Part shown: in pieces, positions 1-7,520 of the stretch
How positions within the stretch are numbered: the stretch's first letter is position 1
How the letters are laid out: each line of letters opens with the position of its first letter
Translations under genes and position numbers: made by a program
Origin: an uncultured Flavobacteriales bacterium
GTDB taxonomy: Bacteria; Bacteroidota; Bacteroidia; Flavobacteriales_D; Crocinitomicaceae
Assembly (NCBI GenBank): GCA_905479845.1
Contig: CAJQOB010000231.1
Location: 1 to 17,116, forward strand
Direction: 5' to 3'
DNA: 17,116 bases
The notes under the pieces: model-generated
The model's input: only the letters and a program-made list of their open reading frames with translations
Told to the model about the DNA's origin: nothing
Databases searched by the model: none

Positions 1-566
1 CAAAGTGTGAAGTGTTCATTTCCAATTTTCTTCCGAAATGGTAAATAGTTAATTGAAGAAGCCTCGAAATATAGATCCCATCCATGTGCTCTTGATACGG
101 CCTTAATTTCGGGGAACTGACTTCTAACTAGTGATAGACCAAGAGCATTATCTGAACACCAATAACTATAACAGACATATTTAGATTTGTCGTCATTACC
201 AATTAGCTTTAATATGTACTTTTTCAGTTTCATCCCCCTATACAACGAGACCAACATTGTGTTCCTAATTCCTGAGTCAGGCCTTATTCTTATATCTTTG
301 AGTAGATAATGCTCTTCCTCTATAAATTCAATTGAATTCTTACCAAAAAATGCTCTGATTTTTTCCAATTTCGAGAGGTTCATGTTTAATCTAAGAACAT
401 GACAATTTGTAGGAACAGGTCTAGATGAATCACTTGATACGTCATTCGAAATAATTATTACTTTTTCGAACTCTTCAGCTAAATAAATTATTTCAGTCTC
501 TAAAAATGGTTCACCATAACCAAACGGGAAATGAGTTGTAAGTAAAATTAGATGCTTTGATTTCAA
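1..566 (-). CDS. GT4-like glycosyltransferase, N-terminal part (runs off left edge)
   Basis: Translating the minus strand from 566 to the edge gives 188 uninterrupted codons. The product begins like GT-B glycosyltransferases of exopolysaccharide loci: a beta strand (HLILLTT), then FPFGYGEPFLETEI at about residues 13-26, where the acidic FLETE stretch is typical of this GT4-like group. Near residues 158-164 is SRAHGWD, followed by LYFE, another family hallmark before the inter-domain region. The donor-binding C-terminal domain lies outside the window. No ATG is in frame after the upstream stop (TAA at 585-587); the best start is TTG at 564-566, with ATT at 573-575 as an alternative. It is divergent from the glycosyltransferase at 727, across a 160-base intergenic region with only a weak minus-strand -7-like box (592-599, TTATTTTG). 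Transfer of a sugar to a lipid-linked glycan at the inner membrane is inferred; donor and acceptor are unknown. Confidence 0.8.
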   Translation of the reverse strand, partial: MKSKHLILLTTHFPFGYGEPFLETEIIYLAEEFEKVIIISNDVSSDSSRPVPTNCHVLRLNMNLSKLEKIRAFFGKNSIEFIEEEHYLLKDIRIRPDSGIRNTMLVSLYRGMKLKKYILKLIGNDDKSKYVCYSYWCSDNALGLSLVRSQFPEIKAVSRAHGWDLYFEASSINYLPFRKKIGNEHFTL

Positions 567-726
567 ATTAAAAATGTTGTATTAACTACTGCAAAATAAT
601 ACATATTCGTCGACTAACTCACTATTTCAAAACAATAACTATTTGTTATCTATATGAAACGTAACATGCAAATTATTTTAGATAAACTCAAGAGTTCATG
701 TTGTATCCACTACCTTTGCTGGGTCA

Positions 727-2022
727 ATGAAAAAAGTACTCATCATATCCTACTTCTTCCCTCCGTGCAATTTAACGGCTGGTCAAAGGGCACAAGGTTG
801 GGCGAATTACCTCAGCGAGCACGGATATTATCCAACAATCATCACCCGAAGATGGGATCAAGAAGTGAAAACCCCTGAAGACGCGCTGCTTTCTAGTAAG
901 GATGAAATCATTCATGAAAAGAACGAGCGCTACGAAGTATTCTACATGCCTTACAAAGCATCCCTCCGAGATAGATTGTACACGAAGTTTTCCGGTTCTT
1001 CTCTTCAGAAATTGAGTCGAGCTTTCACCTTTCTTTCCCTAATTGCTGAGAATTTTACACAACGCGCCATTCCTTCAAGGAACATATACTCAAAAGCGAA
1101 AGAATGGATAAGTGAAAATAATGATGTTCAAACTCTCATCATTACAGGACTTCCGTTTAACCAATTTCCCTTCGGATATCGACTCAAGAAGAAAACTGGA
1201 ATTAAATGGATCGCCGATTATCGTGATGATTGGAATACCAGCGATTTTGTTGGAACTAGCGGAGACGGCTTTTTGAGTAGAATGGTCAAAAAGTTCGCTA
1301 TTCGATCTGAGAAGAAATGGGTCGGTTCAGCCGAATGTATCACAAGCATTTCACCGTACTACGCTGATAAGATTTCAACGTTCGTTAATAGACCTGGCCA
1401 TGTTCTGTTAAATGGCTTCGAACTCGAAGTGCCAAAAGGAAAAATAGACGCCAACAAGTTTGTCCTGACGTACAACGGAAGTCTTTATGCGACACAACCT
1501 ATTGAGGACATTCTATCCGTAATTCGGAGATTGATCGTAGATGACAAAGCGCCAATCGAACTTCATTTTCCCGGAGCCGCCTTCGATCCAATTCAAAAAA
1601 AGCGGATTGAAGAATCAGCCCACGACATCATGGATCGAATCACGATCACAGACCGAATACCAAAAGAAGACGTATTGCAACTTCAGGCCAATTCTGATGC
1701 TCTCCTGATGGTTTCTCATTCGAATATGAAAGGGGTCCCATCCAGTAAATTGTACGAATACTTGTGCTTCGAGAAACCAATTGTTCAATACCCAAATGAC
1801 TTCGATATTGTCGAATCCACATTGAAGGAAACAGGACTGGGGATTTGTTCCTCATCAAAAGAAGAGTTATACGCTACGATTAAAAAATTAGTGGATCAAA
1901 AGTTTGGCAAATCAGAAGAAAATCTTGAGCCAAACACCATCGCCATTCAATCTTATTCTAGACGAATGCAGACAAAAGTACTCGCTGAATTGCTAACTAA
2001 AATTGAAGGAGGAAATGTCTAA
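727..2022 (+). CDS. GT4-like glycosyltransferase
   Basis: This is a 431-residue protein with a two-domain GT-B plan, probably building a surface polysaccharide from nucleotide sugars on the cytoplasmic face of the membrane. The N-terminus (MKKVLIISYFFPP, then TAGQRAQGWANYL) is typical of the acceptor domain of Bacteroidota GT4-like enzymes. DYRDDW at residues 164-169 corresponds to the D(F/Y)RDxW motif found before the hinge. In the donor domain, VPSSKLYEYLCFEKP at about 337-351 is the usual donor-binding segment; the first acidic residue of the classical EX7E motif appears to be replaced, as in many members of this subgroup. The ATG at 727 matches the start of the conserved first strand. The 3' end overlaps the methyltransferase by 8 bases, which suggests one transcript with that gene and asnB. 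Sugar specificity cannot be read from sequence. Confidence 0.9.
   Translation: MKKVLIISYFFPPCNLTAGQRAQGWANYLSEHGYYPTIITRRWDQEVKTPEDALLSSKDEIIHEKNERYEVFYMPYKASLRDRLYTKFSGSSLQKLSRAFTFLSLIAENFTQRAIPSRNIYSKAKEWISENNDVQTLIITGLPFNQFPFGYRLKKKTGIKWIADYRDDWNTSDFVGTSGDGFLSRMVKKFAIRSEKKWVGSAECITSISPYYADKISTFVNRPGHVLLNGFELEVPKGKIDANKFVLTYNGSLYATQPIEDILSVIRRLIVDDKAPIELHFPGAAFDPIQKKRIEESAHDIMDRITITDRIPKEDVLQLQANSDALLMVSHSNMKGVPSSKLYEYLCFEKPIVQYPNDFDIVESTLKETGLGICSSSKEELYATIKKLVDQKFGKSEENLEPNTIAIQSYSRRMQTKVLAELLTKIEGGNV
2006..2012 (+). promoter_or_regulatory. Shine-Dalgarno-like AAGGAGG before the methyltransferase
   Basis: AAGGAGG lies inside the end of the preceding glycosyltransferase gene, two bases before ATG 2015. 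Strong SD sequences are rare in this window. It favours ATG 2015 over the in-frame TTG at 2003, though the spacing is shorter than ideal. Confidence 0.45.
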
Positions 2023-2890
2023 ATCGCATCAGTCTTGCCCACTCTGTGAGTCAAAAAAGACACAAGACCTTTCAGGCTACGAGCATGCCTTCTTGAGCAA
2101 ATGTTCATCCTGTAGTTTTATTTTTTCAAAAGCGATTCCAAGCGATCAAGAATTAGAAGAATACTACTCATCCGAATATGAACTCACTGAATTCTTCTCG
2201 CCAATTACAGCGAAACGATATGAGGAAATACTGGATGGGTTCGAACACCTTAAAAAGACAAAGAACCTGTTGGATGTCGGAACAGGAAGTGCTTTTTTTG
2301 CTGAAATAGCCATCAAACGTGGATGGAATGTTTATGGTACAGAACTCACAGATGACACCATTCAAGCGGCAGAACAGAAGGGACTAAAAATGTCAAAGGG
2401 AAAACTGGAAGACATTCATTTCGAAGCTGACTTCTTTGATCTGGTTGTTTGCATCGAGGTAATTGAGCATGTTTCGTTCCCAGTAACTTTTGTGAAAGAA
2501 ATTGAACGCTCTCTGCGCTTGGGAGGAGCTGTTTATATTACGACGCCTAATTTCAATTCTTATTTGAGGCGAAAACTGAAAGGACAATACGATGTAATTG
2601 GATACCCGAATCATCTTGCTTATTTCACCACAGATACCTTGAAGTCACTTTTCTCGAAAAATGGTTTCTCAAAAAAATCAATTTTGACAAGTGGTATCAG
2701 TCGCACTCGATTGAAAACGAGCACAGGAAAAAGTAATCAAGCATTTGTTTCAGAAACTTCTGATGATGAAATACTCAGACATAGAATTGAACGAAAATGG
2801 TATTTACGAGCACTAAAGAAAATGATCAACTGGGGTCTCAATTGCTTCAAACTAGGTGACAGTATCAAAGCAACTTTCATCAAAAATTAG
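2015..2890 (+). CDS. Zinc-ribbon class I SAM-dependent methyltransferase
   Basis: This is a 291-residue protein counted from ATG 2015. It opens with a four-cysteine knuckle, C8-x2-C11 and C30-x2-C33, as in the methyltransferases of sugar and O-antigen loci that carry an N-terminal zinc ribbon. A Rossmann methyltransferase domain follows: LLDVGTGSAFF at residues 85-95 is motif I (D87, G89, G91 for SAM binding), and DLVVCIEVIEHV at 142-153 is the motif II/post-II strand of the Methyltransf_11/23 type. The C-terminal 60 residues are basic and less recognisable. The start overlaps the upstream glycosyltransferase stop by 8 bases and asnB follows after 15 bases, so translational coupling in one operon is likely. 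Methylation of a sugar or of a glycan end is inferred from context; the substrate is unknown. Confidence 0.88.
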   Translation: MSKSHQSCPLCESKKTQDLSGYEHAFLSKCSSCSFIFSKAIPSDQELEEYYSSEYELTEFFSPITAKRYEEILDGFEHLKKTKNLLDVGTGSAFFAEIAIKRGWNVYGTELTDDTIQAAEQKGLKMSKGKLEDIHFEADFFDLVVCIEVIEHVSFPVTFVKEIERSLRLGGAVYITTPNFNSYLRRKLKGQYDVIGYPNHLAYFTTDTLKSLFSKNGFSKKSILTSGISRTRLKTSTGKSNQAFVSETSDDEILRHRIERKWYLRALKKMINWGLNCFKLGDSIKATFIKN

Positions 2891-2905
2891 AACTATTTTT
2901 ACGGT

Positions 2906-4810
2906 ATGTGCGGAATAACGGGATTTATTGATTTCAACAAACAAACTTCGAAAGAGGAATTAGTTCGAATGACGACTTCTTTGGCTCATCGTGGACCTGA
3001 TGGTGATGGAATTGAGTTGCTAGAAGGTCCAAATGCACAGGTTGGTTTTGGACATCGTAGACTCGCTATCTTGGATTTATCTGACCACGGAAAACAACCC
3101 ATGAAATTTGAACATCTTTGGGTCTGCTTCAATGGGGAGATTTACAATTTCCAAGAGATCAAGGATGAACTAACAAAACTAGGGCATCAGTTTACAGGAA
3201 GTTCAGACACAGAAATGATTTTGCATGCCTATTTGGAATGGGGGGATAAATGTGTCGATCGATTCATTGGAATGTTCGCTATCGTGATTTACGACATGAA
3301 GCATGAACGTATTTTCTGTCTTCGTGATCGTGCTGGAGTGAAGCCTTTCTTTTATTACTGGAAAGACGGATTGTTTCTCTTCGCCTCAGAATTAAAAGCT
3401 TTTCACGAACACAAACGCTTCCAAAAGGAAATAGATCCGAGTGCCGTTGCTGCCTTCATGCAATATGGAAACGTTCCAACTCCACATTGTATTTTCAAGC
3501 ATTGCACCAAGTTGATGCCTGGACACTCGATGACGATCTCACTTTCTGACAAGCAATTTTCTCAAAACAAATACTGGGATGTGTACGATTCGTACAACAA
3601 ACCGAAACTCACGCTTCCATATGAAGAAGCAAAGCATGAAACAGAGAAAATCTTACAATCGGCATTTGAATACCGAATGGTTGCTGATGTTCCCGTAGGC
3701 GTATTTTTAAGTGGAGGTTTCGATAGCGTTGCCGTGACATCTCTTCTTCAAAAAGACCGCACAGATCGCCTAAAAACATACACCATTGGCGTTCCCGACA
3801 TCGGTTTAAACGAAGCGCCCTACGCCAAGGAAATCGCTGAACATTTAGGAACTGATCACACAGAATTCACCTGTACACAGAAAGAGGCACTCGAAATGAT
3901 TGAGGAATTACCTTTCAATTTTGATGAGCCATTTGCAGATTCTTCGGCCATTCCAACGACACTTGTCAGTAAAATGGCGCGAAAAGACGTGACTGTAGCT
4001 CTCAGTGCAGATGCAGGAGATGAAATCTTTGCCGGATACAACCGCTACGACTACATGCAACGCTACGGTGATCGTTTGAGCAAAATCCCCGGATTCATGC
4101 GGAAAATGACAGCCGCAACAATGAATAGAATTCCTTCAAACGCTATTCCCATTTTTAAGAGCAAATACAACTTCCACAACCGTTACGAGAAATTGAAGAT
4201 GGTTCTGCGCGATCCATCAGACCACAACATCATGCTTAGTTTGAGTCAGCAGTTTACTGATGATCAAATGAAAAAAATGATGGAAGCGGAATACGAAATC
4301 CTCCAGACGGCGTACGCAAATGATGCCTTGGATCGAACGACGAACTCATCACTCGGTTACATGATGGCAGTGGATTACCAGACCTATCTCGTGGATGACA
4401 TTCTTCAAAAGGTAGATCGCTCAACGATGACAGTGAGTTTGGAAGGACGAGAGCCATTCTTGGATCAGCGGATTATTGAATACGCCGCTCAGCTACCAGA
4501 TGAGTACAAGTACCACAATGGAGTTAAAAAACGCATCCTACGCGACATCGTGCATCAATACGTTCCAAAGGAAATGATGGACAGACCGAAAATGGGATTT
4601 GCCATTCCTATCGCCGATTGGATGATGAATGAATTACGTCCATTGGTTGAAGAATTCGTATCAGAAAAGAACATCAAGGAACAAGGTATTTTAAACTGGG
4701 ATGAAGTTGCTAAATTGAAAAGGGGCTTCTTTTTAGGAAAAAAAGAATACGACTTTAAGATTTGGTATTTACTGATGTTCCAGATGTGGTATGCGAAGTG
4801 GATGGGGTAA
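2906..4810 (+). CDS. asnB: Asparagine synthetase B-type glutamine amidotransferase, possibly a glycan-modifying paralogue
   Basis: This 634-residue protein has the full two-domain AsnB architecture. After Met removal Cys2 (MCGITGF) is the class II glutaminase nucleophile. RGPDGDG at 29-35, GHRRL at 49-53, NGEIYN at 76-81 and SDTE at 100-103 complete the glutamine site. The synthetase domain has the PP-loop SGGFDS at 269-274, which binds ATP and PPi. The family releases ammonia from glutamine and uses it to amidate an adenylated carboxylate. Length (about 630) and ending fit the long AsnB group common in bacterial polysaccharide clusters. Its position 15 bases after a glycan methyltransferase and downstream of two glycosyltransferases suggests amidation of a uronic acid, as proposed for WbpS-like proteins, rather than (or as well as) free asparagine synthesis. 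The enzyme class is firm; the acceptor is inferred. Confidence 0.95.
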   Translation: MCGITGFIDFNKQTSKEELVRMTTSLAHRGPDGDGIELLEGPNAQVGFGHRRLAILDLSDHGKQPMKFEHLWVCFNGEIYNFQEIKDELTKLGHQFTGSSDTEMILHAYLEWGDKCVDRFIGMFAIVIYDMKHERIFCLRDRAGVKPFFYYWKDGLFLFASELKAFHEHKRFQKEIDPSAVAAFMQYGNVPTPHCIFKHCTKLMPGHSMTISLSDKQFSQNKYWDVYDSYNKPKLTLPYEEAKHETEKILQSAFEYRMVADVPVGVFLSGGFDSVAVTSLLQKDRTDRLKTYTIGVPDIGLNEAPYAKEIAEHLGTDHTEFTCTQKEALEMIEELPFNFDEPFADSSAIPTTLVSKMARKDVTVALSADAGDEIFAGYNRYDYMQRYGDRLSKIPGFMRKMTAATMNRIPSNAIPIFKSKYNFHNRYEKLKMVLRDPSDHNIMLSLSQQFTDDQMKKMMEAEYEILQTAYANDALDRTTNSSLGYMMAVDYQTYLVDDILQKVDRSTMTVSLEGREPFLDQRIIEYAAQLPDEYKYHNGVKKRILRDIVHQYVPKEMMDRPKMGFAIPIADWMMNELRPLVEEFVSEKNIKEQGILNWDEVAKLKRGFFLGKKEYDFKIWYLLMFQMWYAKWMG

Positions 4811-4826
4811 TAGCACTAAAACGGGG

Positions 4827-4897
4827 TTCGAGAACCTCACCCCTCATACTATATAATCTTATCCCCTCCCCATAAGCTGAGGACTGAGGCTCTCGAA
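4827..4897. repeat. Long imperfect inverted repeat with nested hairpin between asnB and pyrH
   Basis: Arms at 4827-4839 (TTCGAGAACCTCA) and 4885-4897 (TGAGGCTCTCGAA) pair in 12 of 13 positions. The 45-base loop contains a second small inverted repeat, CTTAT (4858-4862) and ATAAG (4872-4876), around a C-rich loop. There is no T-run on either side, so it is not a classical intrinsic terminator. It sits in the 233-base gap separating the polysaccharide genes from pyrH-frr, in which I see no coding sequence. It may be a structured 3' UTR, a factor-assisted transcription end or a remnant repeat. Confidence 0.5.
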
Positions 4898-5014
4898 GTT
4901 CGAAATCTTGCACGAATACCCTCATCAAAGCTCTTCTGAAAAAGGTAAAACAACATCGTTAATAATTCGCCAAAATCAACTCCAAATAGCCTTCAACACA
5001 TCACAGAGATTCAT

Positions 5015-5022
5015 TATATTTG
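5015..5022 (+). promoter_or_regulatory. Bacteroidota -7 promoter box (TATATTTG) for pyrH-frr
   Basis: TATATTTG matches the Bacteroidota -7 consensus TAnnTTTG exactly and lies 21 bases before ATG 5044, predicting a start site near 5028 and a short leader. No good TTG -33 element is seen at the expected distance. Confidence 0.55.
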
Positions 5023-5043
5023 CTCGACTTCAAAATTGAGTAC

Positions 5044-5750
5044 ATGAAATACAAACGCATACTCCTGAAACTAAGCGGTGAATCTTTAATGGGAGATAAA
5101 TCTTTCGGGATTGACAACAATCGATTAGCATCTTACGCGGATCAAATCAAAGAATTATCAGATTCAGGATGTGAAGTGGCAATTGTAATCGGAGGAGGAA
5201 ATATCTTCCGAGGTGTGCAAGCTGAAGAGGGAGAATGGATCGCACGCATGGTGATTACATGGGAATGTTGGCAACGATGATCAACTCTATGGCTTTGCAA
5301 GCGGCTCTTGAATCAAAGGGAGTACAAACACGTCTTCAATCGGCAATTGAAATGAAAGAAATCGCTGAACCGTATGTTCGAAGAAGAGCAGTGCGTCACC
5401 TTGAAAAAGGGCGTGTTGTGATTTTTGGAGCGGGAACAGGAAACCCATATTTCACTACTGATTCGGCGGCATCACTCAGAGCGATAGAATTGAATGTAGA
5501 GGTGATTTTGAAAGGGACACGTGTAGACGGCGTTTACTCCGCAGACCCAGAGAAAAATCCAAATGCTACAAAATACGACATGATCAGCTTCGACGATGTT
5601 TACGGACGAGGATTGAAAGTAATGGACATGACTGCTTTTACACTCTGTAAGGAAAATGATTTACCAATCATTATATTTGACATGGACACACCAGGTAACC
5701 TAATTAAAGTAATGAATGGCGATCAAGTTGGCACAATTGTTCGTAACTGA
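5044..5750 (+). CDS. pyrH: UMP kinase PyrH, reading frame broken by a one-base deletion
   Basis: PyrH phosphorylates UMP to UDP with ATP, a normally essential cytosolic step of pyrimidine nucleotide synthesis. The first frame (5044-5229) gives MKYKRILLKLSGE, the amino-acid-kinase start, and IGGGNIFRGVQAEE, the phosphate-binding glycine loop. It then runs out of register to a stop at 5278. The rest (5235-5750) continues perfectly in another frame: MDRTHGDYMGMLAT, FGAGTGNPYFTTDSAA, KVMDMTAFTL. Adding one base at about 5233-5234 (gga-ga to gga-gga) restores GVQAEEGGMDRTHGDY and a 235-residue product, the usual family length. There is no slippery heptamer at the junction, so programmed frameshifting is unlikely. 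A sequencing or assembly error is most likely; a real mutation would require another copy. frr follows after 20 bases, the common pyrH-frr pair. The TTG at 5020 is rejected as start because it lies in the promoter box. Confidence 0.95.
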
Positions 5751-5770
5751 TCACTATAAAGAATAACAAA

Positions 5771-6334
5771 ATGAGAGAAGATTTAGAACTTATATACGAC
5801 GAATTCAAAGCATCGAATGGCAAATCAATGGATCACTTAAACAGTGAATTATTGAAAATTCGTGCAGGTAAAGCATCTCCAGCAATGCTTCAAGGAGTGA
5901 TGGTTGACTACTACGGTTCCCCTACTCCACTTCAACAAGTTGCCAATGTTGGTACAATGGATGCCCGAACGATTACTGTTCAACCTTGGGAAAAATCATT
6001 GCTGAACGAAATTATGCGTGCTATTATCAATGCAAATCTTGGTTTTGCACCGCAGAGCAATGGAGAATCTTTATTGATTTCAGTTCCACCGTTAACAGAG
6101 GAGCGCAGACGTGACCTAGTTAAGATGGCCAAAGCAGAAGGTGAAAATGCGAAAGTTGCTGTACGTAACAACCGTAAAGATGCGATGGACATGATCAAGA
6201 GCCTGAAGGAGGATGGTTTACCTGAAGACATGCAGAAAGATGCAGAGGGTGAAGTTCAAACCATTACTAACTCGTTCTCAAACAAAATTGATGATTTGAT
6301 CAAGGACAAAGAGACTGATATTATGACGATTTAA
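5771..6334 (+). CDS. frr: Ribosome recycling factor
   Basis: RRF works with EF-G to split the 70S ribosome after termination. The 187-residue product has the normal length (about 185) and family landmarks in order: the N-terminal helix with LLKIRAGKASPAML (about 28-41), VDYYGSPTPLQQVANV (about 46-61), ITVQPWEKSLL (about 68-78), the NLGFAPQSNGESLLISVPPLTEERR hinge and domain II end (about 89-113, seen as successive short motifs), and the long C-terminal helix with VAVRNNRKDAMD. It is complete with no missing segment. It follows pyrH by 20 bases and is closed by the terminator at 6357-6398, so the two form a transcription unit driven from 5015-5022. Confidence 0.98.
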   Translation: MREDLELIYDEFKASNGKSMDHLNSELLKIRAGKASPAMLQGVMVDYYGSPTPLQQVANVGTMDARTITVQPWEKSLLNEIMRAIINANLGFAPQSNGESLLISVPPLTEERRRDLVKMAKAEGENAKVAVRNNRKDAMDMIKSLKEDGLPEDMQKDAEGEVQTITNSFSNKIDDLIKDKETDIMTI

Positions 6335-6356
6335 TCGTTTCAAAAAATACATTACG

Positions 6357-6398
6357 ATCCCGACATCAGTCTTTTGACCGATAGTCGGGATTTTCTTT
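6357..6398 (+). terminator. Intrinsic terminator after frr
   Basis: A perfect 8-bp stem, ATCCCGAC (6357-6364) with GTCGGGAT (6384-6391), is extended after a one-base bulge by ATC/GAT and, past an A-C mismatch, GTC/GAC, capped by a TTTT loop. It is followed by TTTTCTTT. It lies 23 bases after the frr stop and ends the pyrH-frr unit. Confidence 0.88.
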
Positions 6399-6456
6399 GC
6401 TCAATTAAACGATAATCTCGTGATAACTCGTAAATTCAAGTTCTAAATTTAACCCA

Positions 6457-7233
6457 ATGAAATACGCACTACTATTTTTATTAACCATCGGTTTAATTAC
6501 ATCTTGCGAAGAATCAAAAGAAGGTGATCAGAAAGAAGAGATCAAAGAAAGAAAACTTTCGACTTCAGATGAACTTTCAATAGGTGACCCATTGAATTAT
6601 GGACTGGATAGTATGCTCGTATTTCCAATCGGCCGAAGTTATTACAAGGTAGAAGTGAAAGACGATAAGAAGAAAAAGAGATCGATGGAGAGAGGGCGAT
6701 CAAAATCTTCTAAAGTTGAATTTAGCCCGAACACCAATCTTCGTCCTTACGACAAAAGTGCCGAAGAGGAGTATGTAAACCGTGACCTTGAAGAGTACGA
6801 TATCCGAAACATTCTTTTCTATAATTCATTTACTCAAGAGAAATACCCTTTGACTGAAACAACTTTGCATGTTTTATCATTTGGTTTGCATCGAGATTAT
6901 GGACGAAAGATGATTTTCTATCGAGTGATACTGAATGATTACAATGGTGATGGTAAATTCGATAATGACGATCCTGTAGTACTATGTGTTTCTGATCTAT
7001 ACGGAAGAAATTTCACTCAGGTAACTTCTGATGAAGAGCAGTTCATTGACTACACCTATAACGAGGAAACACAGACTATCATGATTAAGACCATTGTAGA
7101 CTCCGATAGCAATAAGAAATTCAACGAAGTAGACGAAATTGTTTTCAGCACAATGAAAGTTTTGGAACCAGCAATGGCGACAAAAATCTTTACGGATGAC
7201 ATGAAGGAATCACTGATGTCAGAGTTAGAATAA
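6457..7233 (+). CDS. Uncharacterised lipoprotein with two calcium-loop-like motifs
   Basis: This is a 258-residue protein with a short lipoprotein signal: MKYALLFLLTIGLITSC, lipobox cysteine C17, followed by a charged linker rich in E and K. I do not recognise a named family. Two acidic loops resemble EF-hand/dockerin calcium sites: DYNGDGKFDNDD at 161-172 and DSDSNKKFNEVDE at 215-227, each followed by a hydrophobic beta-like stretch (PVVLCV, IVF). Together with the alternating beta-type pattern between residues 110 and 235, this suggests an extracytoplasmic domain that may bind calcium. Its stop overlaps the next start by one base (TAATG), so the two are probably co-translated. It starts 58 bases after the frr terminator; only poor promoter candidates are visible (for example 6392-6399, TTTCTTTG, overlapping the terminator tail). 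Location in the envelope is well supported; function is unknown. Confidence 0.8.
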   Translation: MKYALLFLLTIGLITSCEESKEGDQKEEIKERKLSTSDELSIGDPLNYGLDSMLVFPIGRSYYKVEVKDDKKKKRSMERGRSKSSKVEFSPNTNLRPYDKSAEEEYVNRDLEEYDIRNILFYNSFTQEKYPLTETTLHVLSFGLHRDYGRKMIFYRVILNDYNGDGKFDNDDPVVLCVSDLYGRNFTQVTSDEEQFIDYTYNEETQTIMIKTIVDSDSNKKFNEVDEIVFSTMKVLEPAMATKIFTDDMKESLMSELE

Positions 7234-7520
7234 TGCTCAGATATGATAAATACCCTCTTAACATATGGGTATATGGTCTTTCCGTCTTGATTATTCTTAT
7301 CCTCCCTCTCCTTATTTATCTTGGAGAGGCAAATTCCTTGGGAGATTTCTTTCAGAGTTACCTTTCGGTAATGTTGTTTCCTTATGAATTGTCTTCGGAA
7401 TACTTGTTCCAGATCCCGTATTTAGGAATATTACTGGCAATTGCTTCCTTCGTACTTCACGTTCATGTGTATTGCACAATCATTGAACGCCTTTCGATCT
7501 TATTCAGAAGTAGAAATTAA
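7233..7520 (+). CDS. Small membrane protein, two predicted helices
   Basis: This 95-residue protein shows two clear hydrophobic segments: about residues 10-30 (NIWVYGLSVLIILILPLLIY) and about 63-83 (YLGILLAIASFVLHVHVYC). A mixed segment lies between them and a basic tail (LFRSRN) suggests a cytoplasmic C-terminus. I recognise no family. The ATG shares a base with the stop of the upstream lipoprotein gene (TAATG), a strong sign of coupled translation and perhaps of a working pair: lipoprotein outside the inner membrane, small membrane partner inside it. Its stop codon (7518-7520) directly abuts the stop of the opposite-strand gene at 7521, leaving no room for a terminator of its own. Confidence 0.7.
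   Translation: MLRYDKYPLNIWVYGLSVLIILILPLLIYLGEANSLGDFFQSYLSVMLFPYELSSEYLFQIPYLGILLAIASFVLHVHVYCTIIERLSILFRSRN

Noticed and set aside
654..878. Small plus-strand open frame overlapping the start of the glycosyltransferase at 727
   Set aside because: The 74-residue product looks like no protein and is an out-of-frame shadow of the glycosyltransferase gene.
5020..5043. Upstream TTG start that would extend PyrH by eight residues
   Set aside because: It lies inside the TATATTTG promoter box and the family start MKYKRILLKLSG begins at ATG 5044.
5223..5280. Programmed ribosomal frameshift in pyrH
   Set aside because: No X-XXY-YYZ slippery site, no strong stem just downstream, and the family is not known for frameshifting; a one-base error explains the data.
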